From Chryseobacterium elymi (GTDB lineage Bacteria > Bacteroidota > Bacteroidia > Flavobacteriales > Weeksellaceae): a DNA stretch of 64,000 bases. The notes beneath the pieces were generated by a model, which made no database searches, was not told the origin of the DNA, and saw only the letters and a list, made by a program, of their open reading frames with translations. Numbering within the stretch: the first letter of the stretch is position 1; every line of letters begins with the position of its first letter. Shown here one piece after another: positions 18,701-26,212 of this stretch. Made by a program: the position numbers and the translations under genes. The stretch covers positions 1-64,000 of the forward strand of contig NZ_QNUH01000014.1 of the NCBI RefSeq assembly GCF_003385495.1. Reading direction: 5' to 3'.

Positions 18701-20452
18701 TATTTAAAAGAAACCTACGGAATTACCGTTTACCAGGAGCAGGTAATGCTTTTATCCCAAAAGTTGGCGAACTTTACCAAAGGTGAAGCCGATACGCTGA
18801 GAAAGGCGATGGGTAAAAAGCAGATTGACGTTCTGAATAAAATGTACCCTAAATTCATTGAAGGAGGAAAGAAAAATAATCTTGATGAAGATCGTTTAAA
18901 TAAAATCTGGAATGACTGGAAGGCTTTTGCTGAATATGCCTTCAACAAATCCCACTCCACCTGTTATGCATTGATTGCTTATCATACTGCTTATCTGAAA
19001 GCCAATTACCCGGCTGAATATATGGCGAGTGTGATGAGTAATAACATTAACAATACGGATTCTATCACCATGTTTATGGAGGACTGTAAAAGTATTGGAG
19101 TAGATGTTTTAGGACCTGACGTAAATGAATCCCAGTATAAATTCTCTGTAAACGAAAAAGGACAGATCCGTTTTGGTTTGGGAGCCATTAAGGGAATTGG
19201 GGAAGGACCGAGTGAAGCTATTACAAGAGAAAGAGCCAACGGAAGATTCAAAAACATTTATGATTTCTTTGAAAGAATTCCTCCTTCCCAGATGAATAAA
19301 AGAGTGGCGGAAAGTTTAGTGCTGGCTGGAGCATTTGATGAGCTGGGTTCTTACCACAGAGGTCAGTATTTTGATATTGATATGGCTGGAAAAACAAACC
19401 TGGAAAGACTGATCAGATACGGGCAGAGCTTCCAGGAAAGTAAAAATGAAATGGAGCATTCTCTTTTTGCAGATTTTGCTGATGAAGTGCAGATCGAGCA
19501 ACCTAAATTATTGCCATGCCCGGAATGGCCTAATATGCACAAATTAAATAAAGAGAAGGAAATCATCGGTTTCTATCTGTCCGCTCATCCGCTGGATGAA
19601 TTTAAATACCAGTTCCAGTTTATGCAGGGCAGACTTTCTAAAAAGACTGTGCTTGAAAAAGACGATGAAAAAGTGATCTCGGATGAAATTCCGATTTTAG
19701 AGAAGGATTCACAGGATGAAACGGTAGATCTTATTGAGATTGTTTCTGATGAGCTGTCAATAGGAGAAGAGGAGGTTATAGAGGAAGTGGTGAAGAAAGC
19801 CGAGCCGAAAGGTAATTTCCTGTTTTTAAACCTTGATGAGGTGGATGCTTACAAAGAGCAGGCTTTTTCCAATAAGCAGGAAGAGCTTTTTGAAGAAAAA
19901 AAGAAAGACTGGAAAACGCTTCAGAAAGAAAGAGAAAATGGTGGTGGCGGAAAAGAGTATACCGTAGCCGGGCTGATCACTGAATATAGAGTACAGGATG
20001 GATTCAGAAGTGGAGAAAAAGTGGCTTTTGTTACTTTGGAAGATTATTCGGGATCGTATTCTTTCAGGTTGGGAGACAGGGATTATATGCGTCTGAAGGA
20101 GAAATTAGAAGTTCAGAGATTTGTGATTTTCAAAATAAAGTTTGCGCAGGTCAAGGATGGAAGAGTTTTTGTCAATGTCAATGATGTGATAGAGCTTCAG
20201 GAAGCTTTTGAAAGATTTGCAAAAAGTATTTCCCTGGTTATGGATGTTATGGATGTCCGCCCTGAAGATCTTGATTTTTTCAAAAAGGTTCTTGACCGGA
20301 ATAAAGGAAATCAGAAACTTAAATTCTTTATAAAAAATATTGAAGATGATTCCCAGATTGAAGTTCAGTCCATGAAACATTCCGTAGATCTCAATGGAGA
20401 TTTAATTAAGGAAATTCAGCTTCTTAATAAGTATGAATTTTATCTGAATTAA
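15794..20452 (+). CDS. dnaE: DNA polymerase III alpha subunit with fused N-terminal DnaQ-type exonuclease
   Basis: 1552 residues, the replicative polymerase. Residues 1-190 are a DEDDh 3'-5' exonuclease with all five residues: Asp6 and Glu8 in FDTETTG, Asp in GHNVEFDYN, and His and Asp in EAHNAAADV. A PHP domain follows (from about 249) but its metal residues are eroded: HxH is FNFNSHS and the usual TDHGN is VDIGN. The polymerase core is complete: GPGRGSAAGS, PDIDIDFDD (catalytic Asp near 692 and 694) and MDFLGLRTL (third Asp near 860). An acidic linker (about 1287-1340) precedes the OB fold (about 1390-1470). Proofreading is thus probably done in cis by the fused domain, not by the PHP domain. 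Stand-alone with a terminator. Confidence 0.95.
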   Translation: MYLIFDTETTGLPKNFNAPLSDSENWPRMVQIAWQVHDDDGKLIENQDYIIKPEGYDIPFNAARIHGITTKIAHEEGRDLQEILEEFSKVLDRVRIVSGHNVEFDYNIVGAEFYRKNLKDNLQDKPKADTMVLGTDYCKLGGGRGGRYKSPKLEELYEKLYGHKFDEAHNAAADVNATARVFFEMMRIGVIPAEVLKISEDQLSYFKTLYPDPIKPFNIVIRRQVADFNNKKKQSDFGSIDEIDLGKYFNFNSHSVFSTLMATSSISDLIKKASDENFPAVGMVDIGNMMGAFKFVSAVESANSDRSKKHKEFLAKKQEAEENGTEFTEQEPVSAPLIPVVGCEFYISDRYEQKQFTKDDPDRRTQVVLLAKDFNGYKNLAKLSSIGFLKGFYFGVPRISRELIAEYKEGLIALTSGILGDIPDAILNTGEQKGEELFKWWKDTFGDDFYVQLQNHKLPEEEHLNEVLLYLADKYNTKILAQNETFYTHKDDANIQDIVSCIKDGEKLTTPVGKGFGKRRGLTTGEYYIKNSDEIKEAFLAYPDAFEAYDEFLAKFSPYTLKRDVLLPKFDIPEEFIHVEDAVDGGKRGEMAYLTHLTYEGARKRYTEITEEIKERLDFELDVIANTGYPGYFLIVQDFCNEARNMGVWVGPGRGSAAGSAVAYCIGITNVDPIKYDLLFERFLNPERVSMPDIDIDFDDEGRDRVIKWVIEKYGQSQVAQIITYSVLGGKSAIKDAGRVLDLPIPDTNNIAKLIPASPGMNIAKALAKYDKLKPEEQMLVDEMRTVLDNPDDPRFDVLASAKKMEGCIRNTGIHACGVIITPEDVSNLVPITIAAKDADILVSQFDNSVAESAGLLKMDFLGLRTLTIIKDAMKLVKQRHNIDLDPDEIPLDDTKTYQLFKEGRTIGIFQYESPGMQKYMRELKPTVFADLIAMNALYRPGPIKYIPNFINRKHGIEEIVYDLPETEEYLKETYGITVYQEQVMLLSQKLANFTKGEADTLRKAMGKKQIDVLNKMYPKFIEGGKKNNLDEDRLNKIWNDWKAFAEYAFNKSHSTCYALIAYHTAYLKANYPAEYMASVMSNNINNTDSITMFMEDCKSIGVDVLGPDVNESQYKFSVNEKGQIRFGLGAIKGIGEGPSEAITRERANGRFKNIYDFFERIPPSQMNKRVAESLVLAGAFDELGSYHRGQYFDIDMAGKTNLERLIRYGQSFQESKNEMEHSLFADFADEVQIEQPKLLPCPEWPNMHKLNKEKEIIGFYLSAHPLDEFKYQFQFMQGRLSKKTVLEKDDEKVISDEIPILEKDSQDETVDLIEIVSDELSIGEEEVIEEVVKKAEPKGNFLFLNLDEVDAYKEQAFSNKQEELFEEKKKDWKTLQKERENGGGGKEYTVAGLITEYRVQDGFRSGEKVAFVTLEDYSGSYSFRLGDRDYMRLKEKLEVQRFVIFKIKFAQVKDGRVFVNVNDVIELQEAFERFAKSISLVMDVMDVRPEDLDFFKKVLDRNKGNQKLKFFIKNIEDDSQIEVQSMKHSVDLNGDLIKEIQLLNKYEFYLN

Positions 20453-20792
20453 TAATTGGTAAAAATTAGAGTTATTAAGCGGCATTTTGCCGCTTTTTTA
20501 GTTTAATGATAAAAATAAAGTGTAATTGTTGATAAAGATTTACCAAAAAATATTTTATGTTAAATCGAAATTTATCTATTATTTGTGACTTTTTATTTTA
20601 ACTTAAATTCCTGTAAATCAATGTTTTAATCGGATATCTGGTATTGGTGATTTAACAGTAAAATTAAACGTTTATTTGATTTGTGGTATTAATTTCTATA
20701 TTTTGTGATATTGTGTTTAATGTTTTAAGATAATTTTTGATTTTTTATGAAATATTTGTTTACTTTTACCCTCTAATTTTATTTTACTACAT
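20453..20792 (+). other. 340-bp AT-rich intergenic region
   Basis: It holds the dnaE terminator (20477-20499). The rest is very AT-rich with no open frame, no repeat and no clean TAnnTTTG box. It must include the promoter of the following T9SS gene. Confidence 0.6.
20477..20499 (+). terminator. Rho-independent terminator of dnaE
   Basis: AAGCGGCA, TTT loop, TGCCGCTT, then T-run. Confidence 0.85.
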
Positions 20793-23132
20793 ATGAAAAA
20801 ACTATTTCTACTCTTTTTAGTTTTGATAGGTATGATAACCTGTCAATTGTATCAAGGACAAGCTTACTTGGTAAATACATGTTCAACGAATGTTGATAAT
20901 ATTACCTATTCGGTAATGAGGAGTAATACGACTGCCAATGATAAGCAACGTATGGCGTTTATTATCCCTGCTTCTCAATTGGATAATATTGCTAACGGTA
21001 CGATCACATCAACCTACTTTAAGAGATCAACATCTTCAGGAAGTTTAAATGCAGGAGCAAATTTTAGAATCTATTTAAAAAATACTACTGCTACAGATTT
21101 TGGGTCTGTGTCTCCGGATTGGGCTACCGAAACAGGCTCTGCCACACTGGTTTATGATTCTAACCCTCAAACTGCGGTAGGAAGTACGGCAGGATATAAG
21201 CAATTTCAGCACTCAGCGAATTTTGTTTACACTGCGGGAAGTAACCTTGCTGTTTATACAGAATATGTACAAACTACTGCTCAGGCGTCAACCATTTATT
21301 GGCAGTATGAATACAGCAGTCCATGTATTAATACTTCAAACAGTAATACCACAAAATATGTAAGTACAACAAATGCTTTTGGGGCTACGCTTACTTCAAC
21401 TAATTATAGAAGACCGGTGATTGCGTTTGATGCTAACGTACCACCTCCGACAACAGTTCCTAATTGTACAACAATTTCTGCACCTGCAAATGCTGCAACA
21501 GGAGTTTCTGTAACACCGACAATTACTTGGTCTGCTACACCAATTACTTCTAGTTATGTAATTAATATGGGAACTACACCTGGTGGAACTAATATTATGA
21601 ATGGAGTAGATGTAGGAAATGTTACATCATATGCTATTCCTGCTGCAACACCATTGTCGTATTCAACACAGTATTATGTAACGGTGATTCCTAAAAATGT
21701 TGTAGGTATGGCTACAGGTTGTACTGAGAATACGTTTACAACTTTGGCAATGCCTTGTCCAAGCGTAAATTCACCTGGTGCTGCTGCAACAGGAGTTTCT
21801 ACAATTCCTACAATTTCTTGGGGAGCGGTTTCAGGTGCTACAGGATATAGACTTACTGTAGGTACAACTTCCGGAGGTTCAGATGTAGTAAACAATGTAG
21901 ATTTGGGTAATGTGACTTCTTATACATTTACTTCTGCTTTAGCTCCGTCTACTACGTATTATTATACAGTTACATCTTATAATGCATCTACAAACTCTGG
22001 TACATGTACTGTAAGATCATTTACAACAACTGCAACACTTCCGCCTGCGAATGATAATTGTGGAGGAGCCATTGCTTTAACAGTTAATCCGGATTTAGCT
22101 TGTGGAGCTACAACGGCTGGTAATACATTAGGTGCATCATTATCTATGGCGGCTACACCTTGTAATGGAAATCCAGATGATGATGTTTGGTATAGCTTTG
22201 TTGCAACTAGTGCCTCACATGTTGTTGCATTATCAAATGTAGTTTCAACAGGAACATCTTCAACTACGGATATGTATTTCCAGGTATTAAGCGGGGCATG
22301 TGGCTCACAAACGAGTGTTGTATGTTCAGATCCTAATACGGCTACTGTAAGTGGTTTAACTCCGGGACAAACTTATTATATAAGAGTGTATACCTATTCT
22401 GGTGCAGGATATAATGCTAGCTTTAATATCTGTGTTGGAACACCTCCACCACCTCCGGCAAATGATAACTGTGCAAATCCAACTCCTTTAACGGTAGGAG
22501 GTGTATTCGCTACTCATGCAATTACAACTACAAATGTGGGTGCTACTGCTGATGGTACAGCACAATCTTGCCAGACAAGTGCTACCAATAACGTTTGGTA
22601 TTCTGTAGTGGTTCCTGCTTCCGGAACATTGAAAATCGAAACAAATTCAGTTGCAGGTTCTACTTATACAGATTCAGTTATTAATGTATTCAGCGGAGCA
22701 TGTGGTTCATTAACATCTGTAGCTTGTGATGATGACAGTTCCGCAGATGGTAACTTCTCACTGGTTTCATTAACAGGTCAGACTCCTGGAGCTACATTAT
22801 TGGTAAGCGTTTGGAGATATTCTTCAGGAACAGGTACAGACGGGCAGTTCAAGATCTCTGCTTATGATGCATCATTATTGGCAACATCTGAAGTTTCACA
22901 AGCTAAGAATGATCTTAAAGCATACCCGAATCCTTTTGCAGATGTCCTGAATATTTCAGATATCTCTAAAGTGAAATTGGTATCAGTTGTTGATCTTACC
23001 GGAAGAGTTGTAAAAACAATCGACAATCCTTCTTCGGCTCTTCAGTTAGGAGATTTAAAACAAGGAATGTATCTTGTTACTCTAAACATGAAAGACGGAT
23101 CAAAACAAACGATAAAAACAATTAAGAAATAA
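20793..23132 (+). CDS. large secreted protein with FnIII-like repeats and T9SS type A domain
   Basis: 779 residues. Hydrophobic signal (MKKLFLLFLVLIGMITC; the Cys17 could also make it a lipoprotein, but no lipobox is clear). The first 220 residues are a beta-rich unit. Two related fibronectin-III-like modules then start with PNCTTISAPANAATGVSVTP and PCPSVNSPGAAATGVSTIP. Two further modules open with ANDNCGGA and ANDNCANP and carry VWYSF / VWYSV cores, as in pre-peptidase-like C-terminal domains. The last 75 residues are a T9SS type A sorting domain (YPNPFADVLNIS ... DLTGRVVKTI ... LKQGMYLVTL). Probably a surface adhesin or carbohydrate-binding protein; no catalytic motif. Its sorting domain is nearly the same as that of the next gene. 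Confidence 0.85.
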   Translation: MKKLFLLFLVLIGMITCQLYQGQAYLVNTCSTNVDNITYSVMRSNTTANDKQRMAFIIPASQLDNIANGTITSTYFKRSTSSGSLNAGANFRIYLKNTTATDFGSVSPDWATETGSATLVYDSNPQTAVGSTAGYKQFQHSANFVYTAGSNLAVYTEYVQTTAQASTIYWQYEYSSPCINTSNSNTTKYVSTTNAFGATLTSTNYRRPVIAFDANVPPPTTVPNCTTISAPANAATGVSVTPTITWSATPITSSYVINMGTTPGGTNIMNGVDVGNVTSYAIPAATPLSYSTQYYVTVIPKNVVGMATGCTENTFTTLAMPCPSVNSPGAAATGVSTIPTISWGAVSGATGYRLTVGTTSGGSDVVNNVDLGNVTSYTFTSALAPSTTYYYTVTSYNASTNSGTCTVRSFTTTATLPPANDNCGGAIALTVNPDLACGATTAGNTLGASLSMAATPCNGNPDDDVWYSFVATSASHVVALSNVVSTGTSSTTDMYFQVLSGACGSQTSVVCSDPNTATVSGLTPGQTYYIRVYTYSGAGYNASFNICVGTPPPPPANDNCANPTPLTVGGVFATHAITTTNVGATADGTAQSCQTSATNNVWYSVVVPASGTLKIETNSVAGSTYTDSVINVFSGACGSLTSVACDDDSSADGNFSLVSLTGQTPGATLLVSVWRYSSGTGTDGQFKISAYDASLLATSEVSQAKNDLKAYPNPFADVLNISDISKVKLVSVVDLTGRVVKTIDNPSSALQLGDLKQGMYLVTLNMKDGSKQTIKTIKK

Positions 23133-23157
23133 ATCTTTATTGATCAGAATTATATAG

Positions 23158-23185
23158 AATAGCAGCTGAAAGGCTGCTATTTTTT
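23158..23185 (+). terminator. Rho-independent terminator
   Basis: AATAGCAGC, 6-nt loop, GCTGCTATT, T-run. It closes the preceding T9SS gene. Confidence 0.85.
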
Positions 23186-23274
23186 ATGAATGTTATATCG
23201 CTTTTTCAATGGTAGAATAGAGAAATACATTTTCAGTTTTTACTGATGGATTTAAAGCTGAGAATATACAATCG

Positions 23275-23304
23275 AAGAGACAGATTTTTAACTGTCTCTT
23301 TTTC
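23275..23304 (+). terminator. second terminator-like hairpin with no gene before it
   Basis: AAGAGACAG, 8-nt loop, CTGTCTCTT, then TTTT. About 90 bp of gene-free DNA separates it from the first terminator, so it may end a short RNA or be a back-up terminator. Confidence 0.65.
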
Positions 23305-23336
23305 TATTTAATAAGGTTTTAATGTATTTTTTTTAT

Positions 23337-23344
23337 TAGATTTG
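23337..23344 (+). promoter_or_regulatory. -7 box of the second T9SS gene
   Basis: TAGATTTG, a full TAnnTTTG match, 23 bp before the ATG. Confidence 0.45.
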
Positions 23345-23367
23345 TTTAAACCATAAAAAAAAATTAC

Positions 23368-24960
23368 ATGAAAAAGTTTTTACTTGCGAATTTAATAATG
23401 ACCGGCGCATTTGCCTTTGCTCAGACTTATTGCACGCCTGTGTTTCCCAGCGAATGCAGTGGAGGAGATATGATCGACAGTTTTACGATTCCATCAGCGG
23501 GATTCAGCCATCTTGATACAGGATGTTCCCAAAGCTCATATGGAGATTATACGACCCAAACAATTAACCTGAGTGCAGGTGTTAGCTATGCATTTTCTGT
23601 TACTCATGAATATTCCAGTCAATACGTACGTATCTGGATAGATTTTGACAATAATGGGACTTTTGATGATGCAGCACCGGAACTGGTGGCAACAGCAGGC
23701 AGTACCGGACCGGATGATAATTCAGTTACCAATGGCAATATAACCATTCCGGCAACAGTTACACCAGGAACTTACAGAATGAGGGTAGGAGACCGTTTTA
23801 ACAATGAACCTGAACCGTGTAATACATTAGGGTATGGAGAAGCACATGATTATACTGTAGTGATTGGAGCTGTACCAAGCTGTCTGGCGCCAGGTAACTT
23901 GTCCGCAGGTGCTATAACTTCCAGCTCAGCCGTTGTTTCATGGGTGGCTTCTACAAGCACAGTGGGAGTGGGGTATGAATATTATTATTCCTCAACGAAT
24001 ACAGCTCCAACGGCTACTACTGCAGCATCAGGAAGCGTAGGAGCTTCGTCTTTATCTGCACCTTTGTCCACATTAGCTCCTGCTACAACTTATTATGTAT
24101 GGGTAAGATCTGTATGCGGTACTTCCGATAAAAGCGCTTGGTCTTTAAGTGAATCATTTACTACTGACTGTGCTGTAATAGTTCCTACTACTGCCTATAC
24201 CAATGATTTTTCAACATTCCCAGGGAATTGCTGGGAGCAGGCTTCCGGTGGAGATGCAACTACAGGATCTACCGATACGGATGAATTGTGGTATGATGGA
24301 GACTTCCTGAATGCGGGAGATGGTAATAACTCCGCTAAAATAAATCTTTATTACAATGAAACCATAGCGTGGCTAAAGACCGTACCTTTCAACCTTTCAG
24401 CAGGAGGATACAGAGTTAAATTCGATTATGGAGTAACAGAGTTTTTAGATACCACTGCTTCGGCTATGGGATCGGATGATGTAGTTCAATTTTTAATTTC
24501 AAATGATGGAGGAACTACATGGACGGTTCTGCAGACATGGAATGCAGCTAATGCACCATCCAATACTTCTACGACCTATTCTTACGATCTTACATCTTAT
24601 ACAGGAGCCAATACTGTATTTGCATTTTATGCTTCCGAGGGTACTGTAAATGATTCTGAAGATTATGAATTCTTTGTTGATAATTTTAAAGTAGAATCTG
24701 CAACACTGGCAACATCTGAAGTTTCCAAAGCCAAAGAAGAGATTAAAGGATACCCGAATCCTTTCACTGATGTGTTGAATATTTCGAAAGCAGATCTTGT
24801 AAAATCAGTTGCCGTTTCTGATGTATCAGGACGATTGGTGAGAACCATTGATAACCCGTCTTTTGCTCTTCATTTAGAAGATCTGAAACAAGGATTATAT
24901 TTCATTACTTTAAACATGAAAGACGGTTCCAGGCAGATGATCAAAGCAATCAAAAAATAA
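23368..24960 (+). CDS. secreted GEVED / FnIII protein with T9SS type A sorting domain
   Basis: 530 residues. Signal peptide MKKFLLANLIMTGAFAFAQ. A GEVED domain follows (about 75-165; IWIDFDNNGTFDD ... RMRVGDR ... GEAHDYTV), then a fibronectin-III module (about 170-270) and a MAM/jellyroll-like module (about 280-450, with VKFDYGV and FFVDNFKVE). The last 75 residues are the T9SS type A domain (GYPNPFTDVLNIS ... RLVRTIDNPSF ... LKQGLYFITL). No catalytic residues are seen. It is probably exposed at the surface and binds glycans or proteins. Its tail is so close to that of the upstream gene that duplication or gene conversion is likely. Confidence 0.88.
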   Translation: MKKFLLANLIMTGAFAFAQTYCTPVFPSECSGGDMIDSFTIPSAGFSHLDTGCSQSSYGDYTTQTINLSAGVSYAFSVTHEYSSQYVRIWIDFDNNGTFDDAAPELVATAGSTGPDDNSVTNGNITIPATVTPGTYRMRVGDRFNNEPEPCNTLGYGEAHDYTVVIGAVPSCLAPGNLSAGAITSSSAVVSWVASTSTVGVGYEYYYSSTNTAPTATTAASGSVGASSLSAPLSTLAPATTYYVWVRSVCGTSDKSAWSLSESFTTDCAVIVPTTAYTNDFSTFPGNCWEQASGGDATTGSTDTDELWYDGDFLNAGDGNNSAKINLYYNETIAWLKTVPFNLSAGGYRVKFDYGVTEFLDTTASAMGSDDVVQFLISNDGGTTWTVLQTWNAANAPSNTSTTYSYDLTSYTGANTVFAFYASEGTVNDSEDYEFFVDNFKVESATLATSEVSKAKEEIKGYPNPFTDVLNISKADLVKSVAVSDVSGRLVRTIDNPSFALHLEDLKQGLYFITLNMKDGSRQMIKAIKK

Positions 24961-24984
24961 ATAAAATAAACATATTAAACTAAA

Positions 24985-25022
24985 GAGTCCGTCTCACAAA
25001 CTAGTGAAACGGACTTTTTTTT
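24985..25022 (+). terminator. Rho-independent terminator
   Basis: AGTCCGTCTCAC, 6-nt loop, GTGAAACGGACT with one mismatch, then eight T. GTCTCACAA inside it recurs inverted as TTGTGAGAC at 25092-25100. Confidence 0.8.
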
Positions 25023-25119
25023 ATGATTCTTATCGGTCCCTTTGTCAGAGATAGATTTTCAAATAAAGAATTCTAAGCCCACATCATTGAGTTGTGAGAC
25101 AAATTCTTTTATATTACTG

Positions 25120-25278
25120 TCATTTGTTGGGCACAGGCTGTATTTCCCCTGTATTCATTTGCTCAAAGACGGCAGGGAAAAACATCACGAGTATAAAGTA
25201 AATGATGACCATTAATATAACTAAAGAGAAAAGGATAATGACCAGACTGTTAGGCTTATTTTTCTTTTTTGGTTCCAT
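25120..25278 (-). CDS. small single-pass membrane protein (52 residues)
   Basis: ATG at 25278-25276, TGA at 25122-25120. The peptide starts MEPKKKNKPNS, then has one long hydrophobic helix (LVIILFSLVILMVIIYFILVMFF split across residues 12-34), and ends in a polar tail EQMNTGEIQPVPNK. The basic N-terminus predicts N-in topology. It starts 45 bp after the stop of the ion channel gene on the same strand, so it is likely co-transcribed and could be an accessory peptide of the channel; that role is inference. Codon use is normal. A weak 8-bp inverted pair AAAGAATT/AATTCTTT lies just downstream. Confidence 0.7.
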   Translation of the reverse strand: MEPKKKNKPNSLVIILFSLVILMVIIYFILVMFFPAVFEQMNTGEIQPVPNK

Positions 25279-25323
25279 GATTTTTGTGGTATTTGGTTAA
25301 TAGATTAATATCAATATCAAATA

Positions 25324-26151
25324 CTAAGCTAATTTCTTGCCACACTGTTTACAGTATCGTGCATCATCATCTATATCTTCATTGCCACATTGGTCACAGA
25401 TCTTCTCCAGGTTCTGTCTTTTGTTCCGCATTTCTGCCGTTACAATTCCTGTAGGAACTGCGATAATGGAATAACCTGCAAGCATTAAAATAACAGCAAA
25501 AAATTTACCCATAGGAGTGATAGGGGAGGCATCACCGTAACCAACAGTAGTTACTGTAACCACTGCCCAGTAAATAGACTGTGGGATGGTTTCAAAACCG
25601 GGTCTTCCGCCTTCCACCATAAACATCAGTGAGCCTACGATTACTGAAAAAATGATTAAGAATAAAAGGAAAATATAGATTTTTCTGGAGCTGTTCTTTA
25701 AGGCACGGACGATAAGGTAGCCATCATTCATAAAATCCAGAAGATTGAAGATCCTGAAAATTCTCAGCATCCTTAGCATTCTGAATATCAGGAAGTATTT
25801 TGTAACAGGAAAAAAGAAACTCAGATAAAAAGGAACAAGTGCCAGAAAATCGATAATTCCGAAAAAGCTGAAAATATAGTTTTTCTTATTCTTTAGAACG
25901 CTAATTCGCATCGAATATTCAATCGTAAAAAAAATAGAAATAATCCATTCCAGAATCAGAAATGTATAATGAAATCTTTTGTCAAGCAGAGGAACACTCT
26001 CCAACATAATAATGGCAGTGCTTATCAGGATAAGAGATAATAATGCAATGTCGAATAACTTTCCTAATCTGGTATCGGCACGATAGATCACCCTGTAGAG
26101 AAATTTTTTCCAAAACTTGTCTTCAGGAACAAGATTATGCTCTCTTTCCAT
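25324..26151 (-). CDS. voltage-gated-type K+ channel with C-terminal zinc ribbon
   Basis: 275 residues with six transmembrane segments. The S4-like helix has regularly spaced Arg (FRMLRMLRIFRIF) and the selectivity filter is TTVGYGD. After S6 the chain has a short linker and a zinc-ribbon ending CDQCGN...YCKQCGKKLA with four cysteines in two CxxC knuckles. Channels of this Kv-like family pass K+ under control of membrane voltage; the zinc ribbon could be an intracellular regulatory or oligomerisation unit. A 52-residue membrane peptide follows 45 bp downstream. The divergent nif3 gene starts 62 bp away. Confidence 0.92.
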   Translation of the reverse strand: MEREHNLVPEDKFWKKFLYRVIYRADTRLGKLFDIALLSLILISTAIIMLESVPLLDKRFHYTFLILEWIISIFFTIEYSMRISVLKNKKNYIFSFFGIIDFLALVPFYLSFFFPVTKYFLIFRMLRMLRIFRIFNLLDFMNDGYLIVRALKNSSRKIYIFLLFLIIFSVIVGSLMFMVEGGRPGFETIPQSIYWAVVTVTTVGYGDASPITPMGKFFAVILMLAGYSIIAVPTGIVTAEMRNKRQNLEKICDQCGNEDIDDDARYCKQCGKKLA

Positions 26152-26212
26152 TTTTAATATTTTTCAAAATTAACAAATTATCGTTATTTTCGCAGCAAAC
26201 ATACAGAATAAA

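Noticed and set aside
24991..25100. GTCTCACAA / TTGTGAGAC inverted pair as a mobile-element end
   Set aside because: The arms are only 9 bp, one is part of a normal terminator, and there is no transposase or target duplication.
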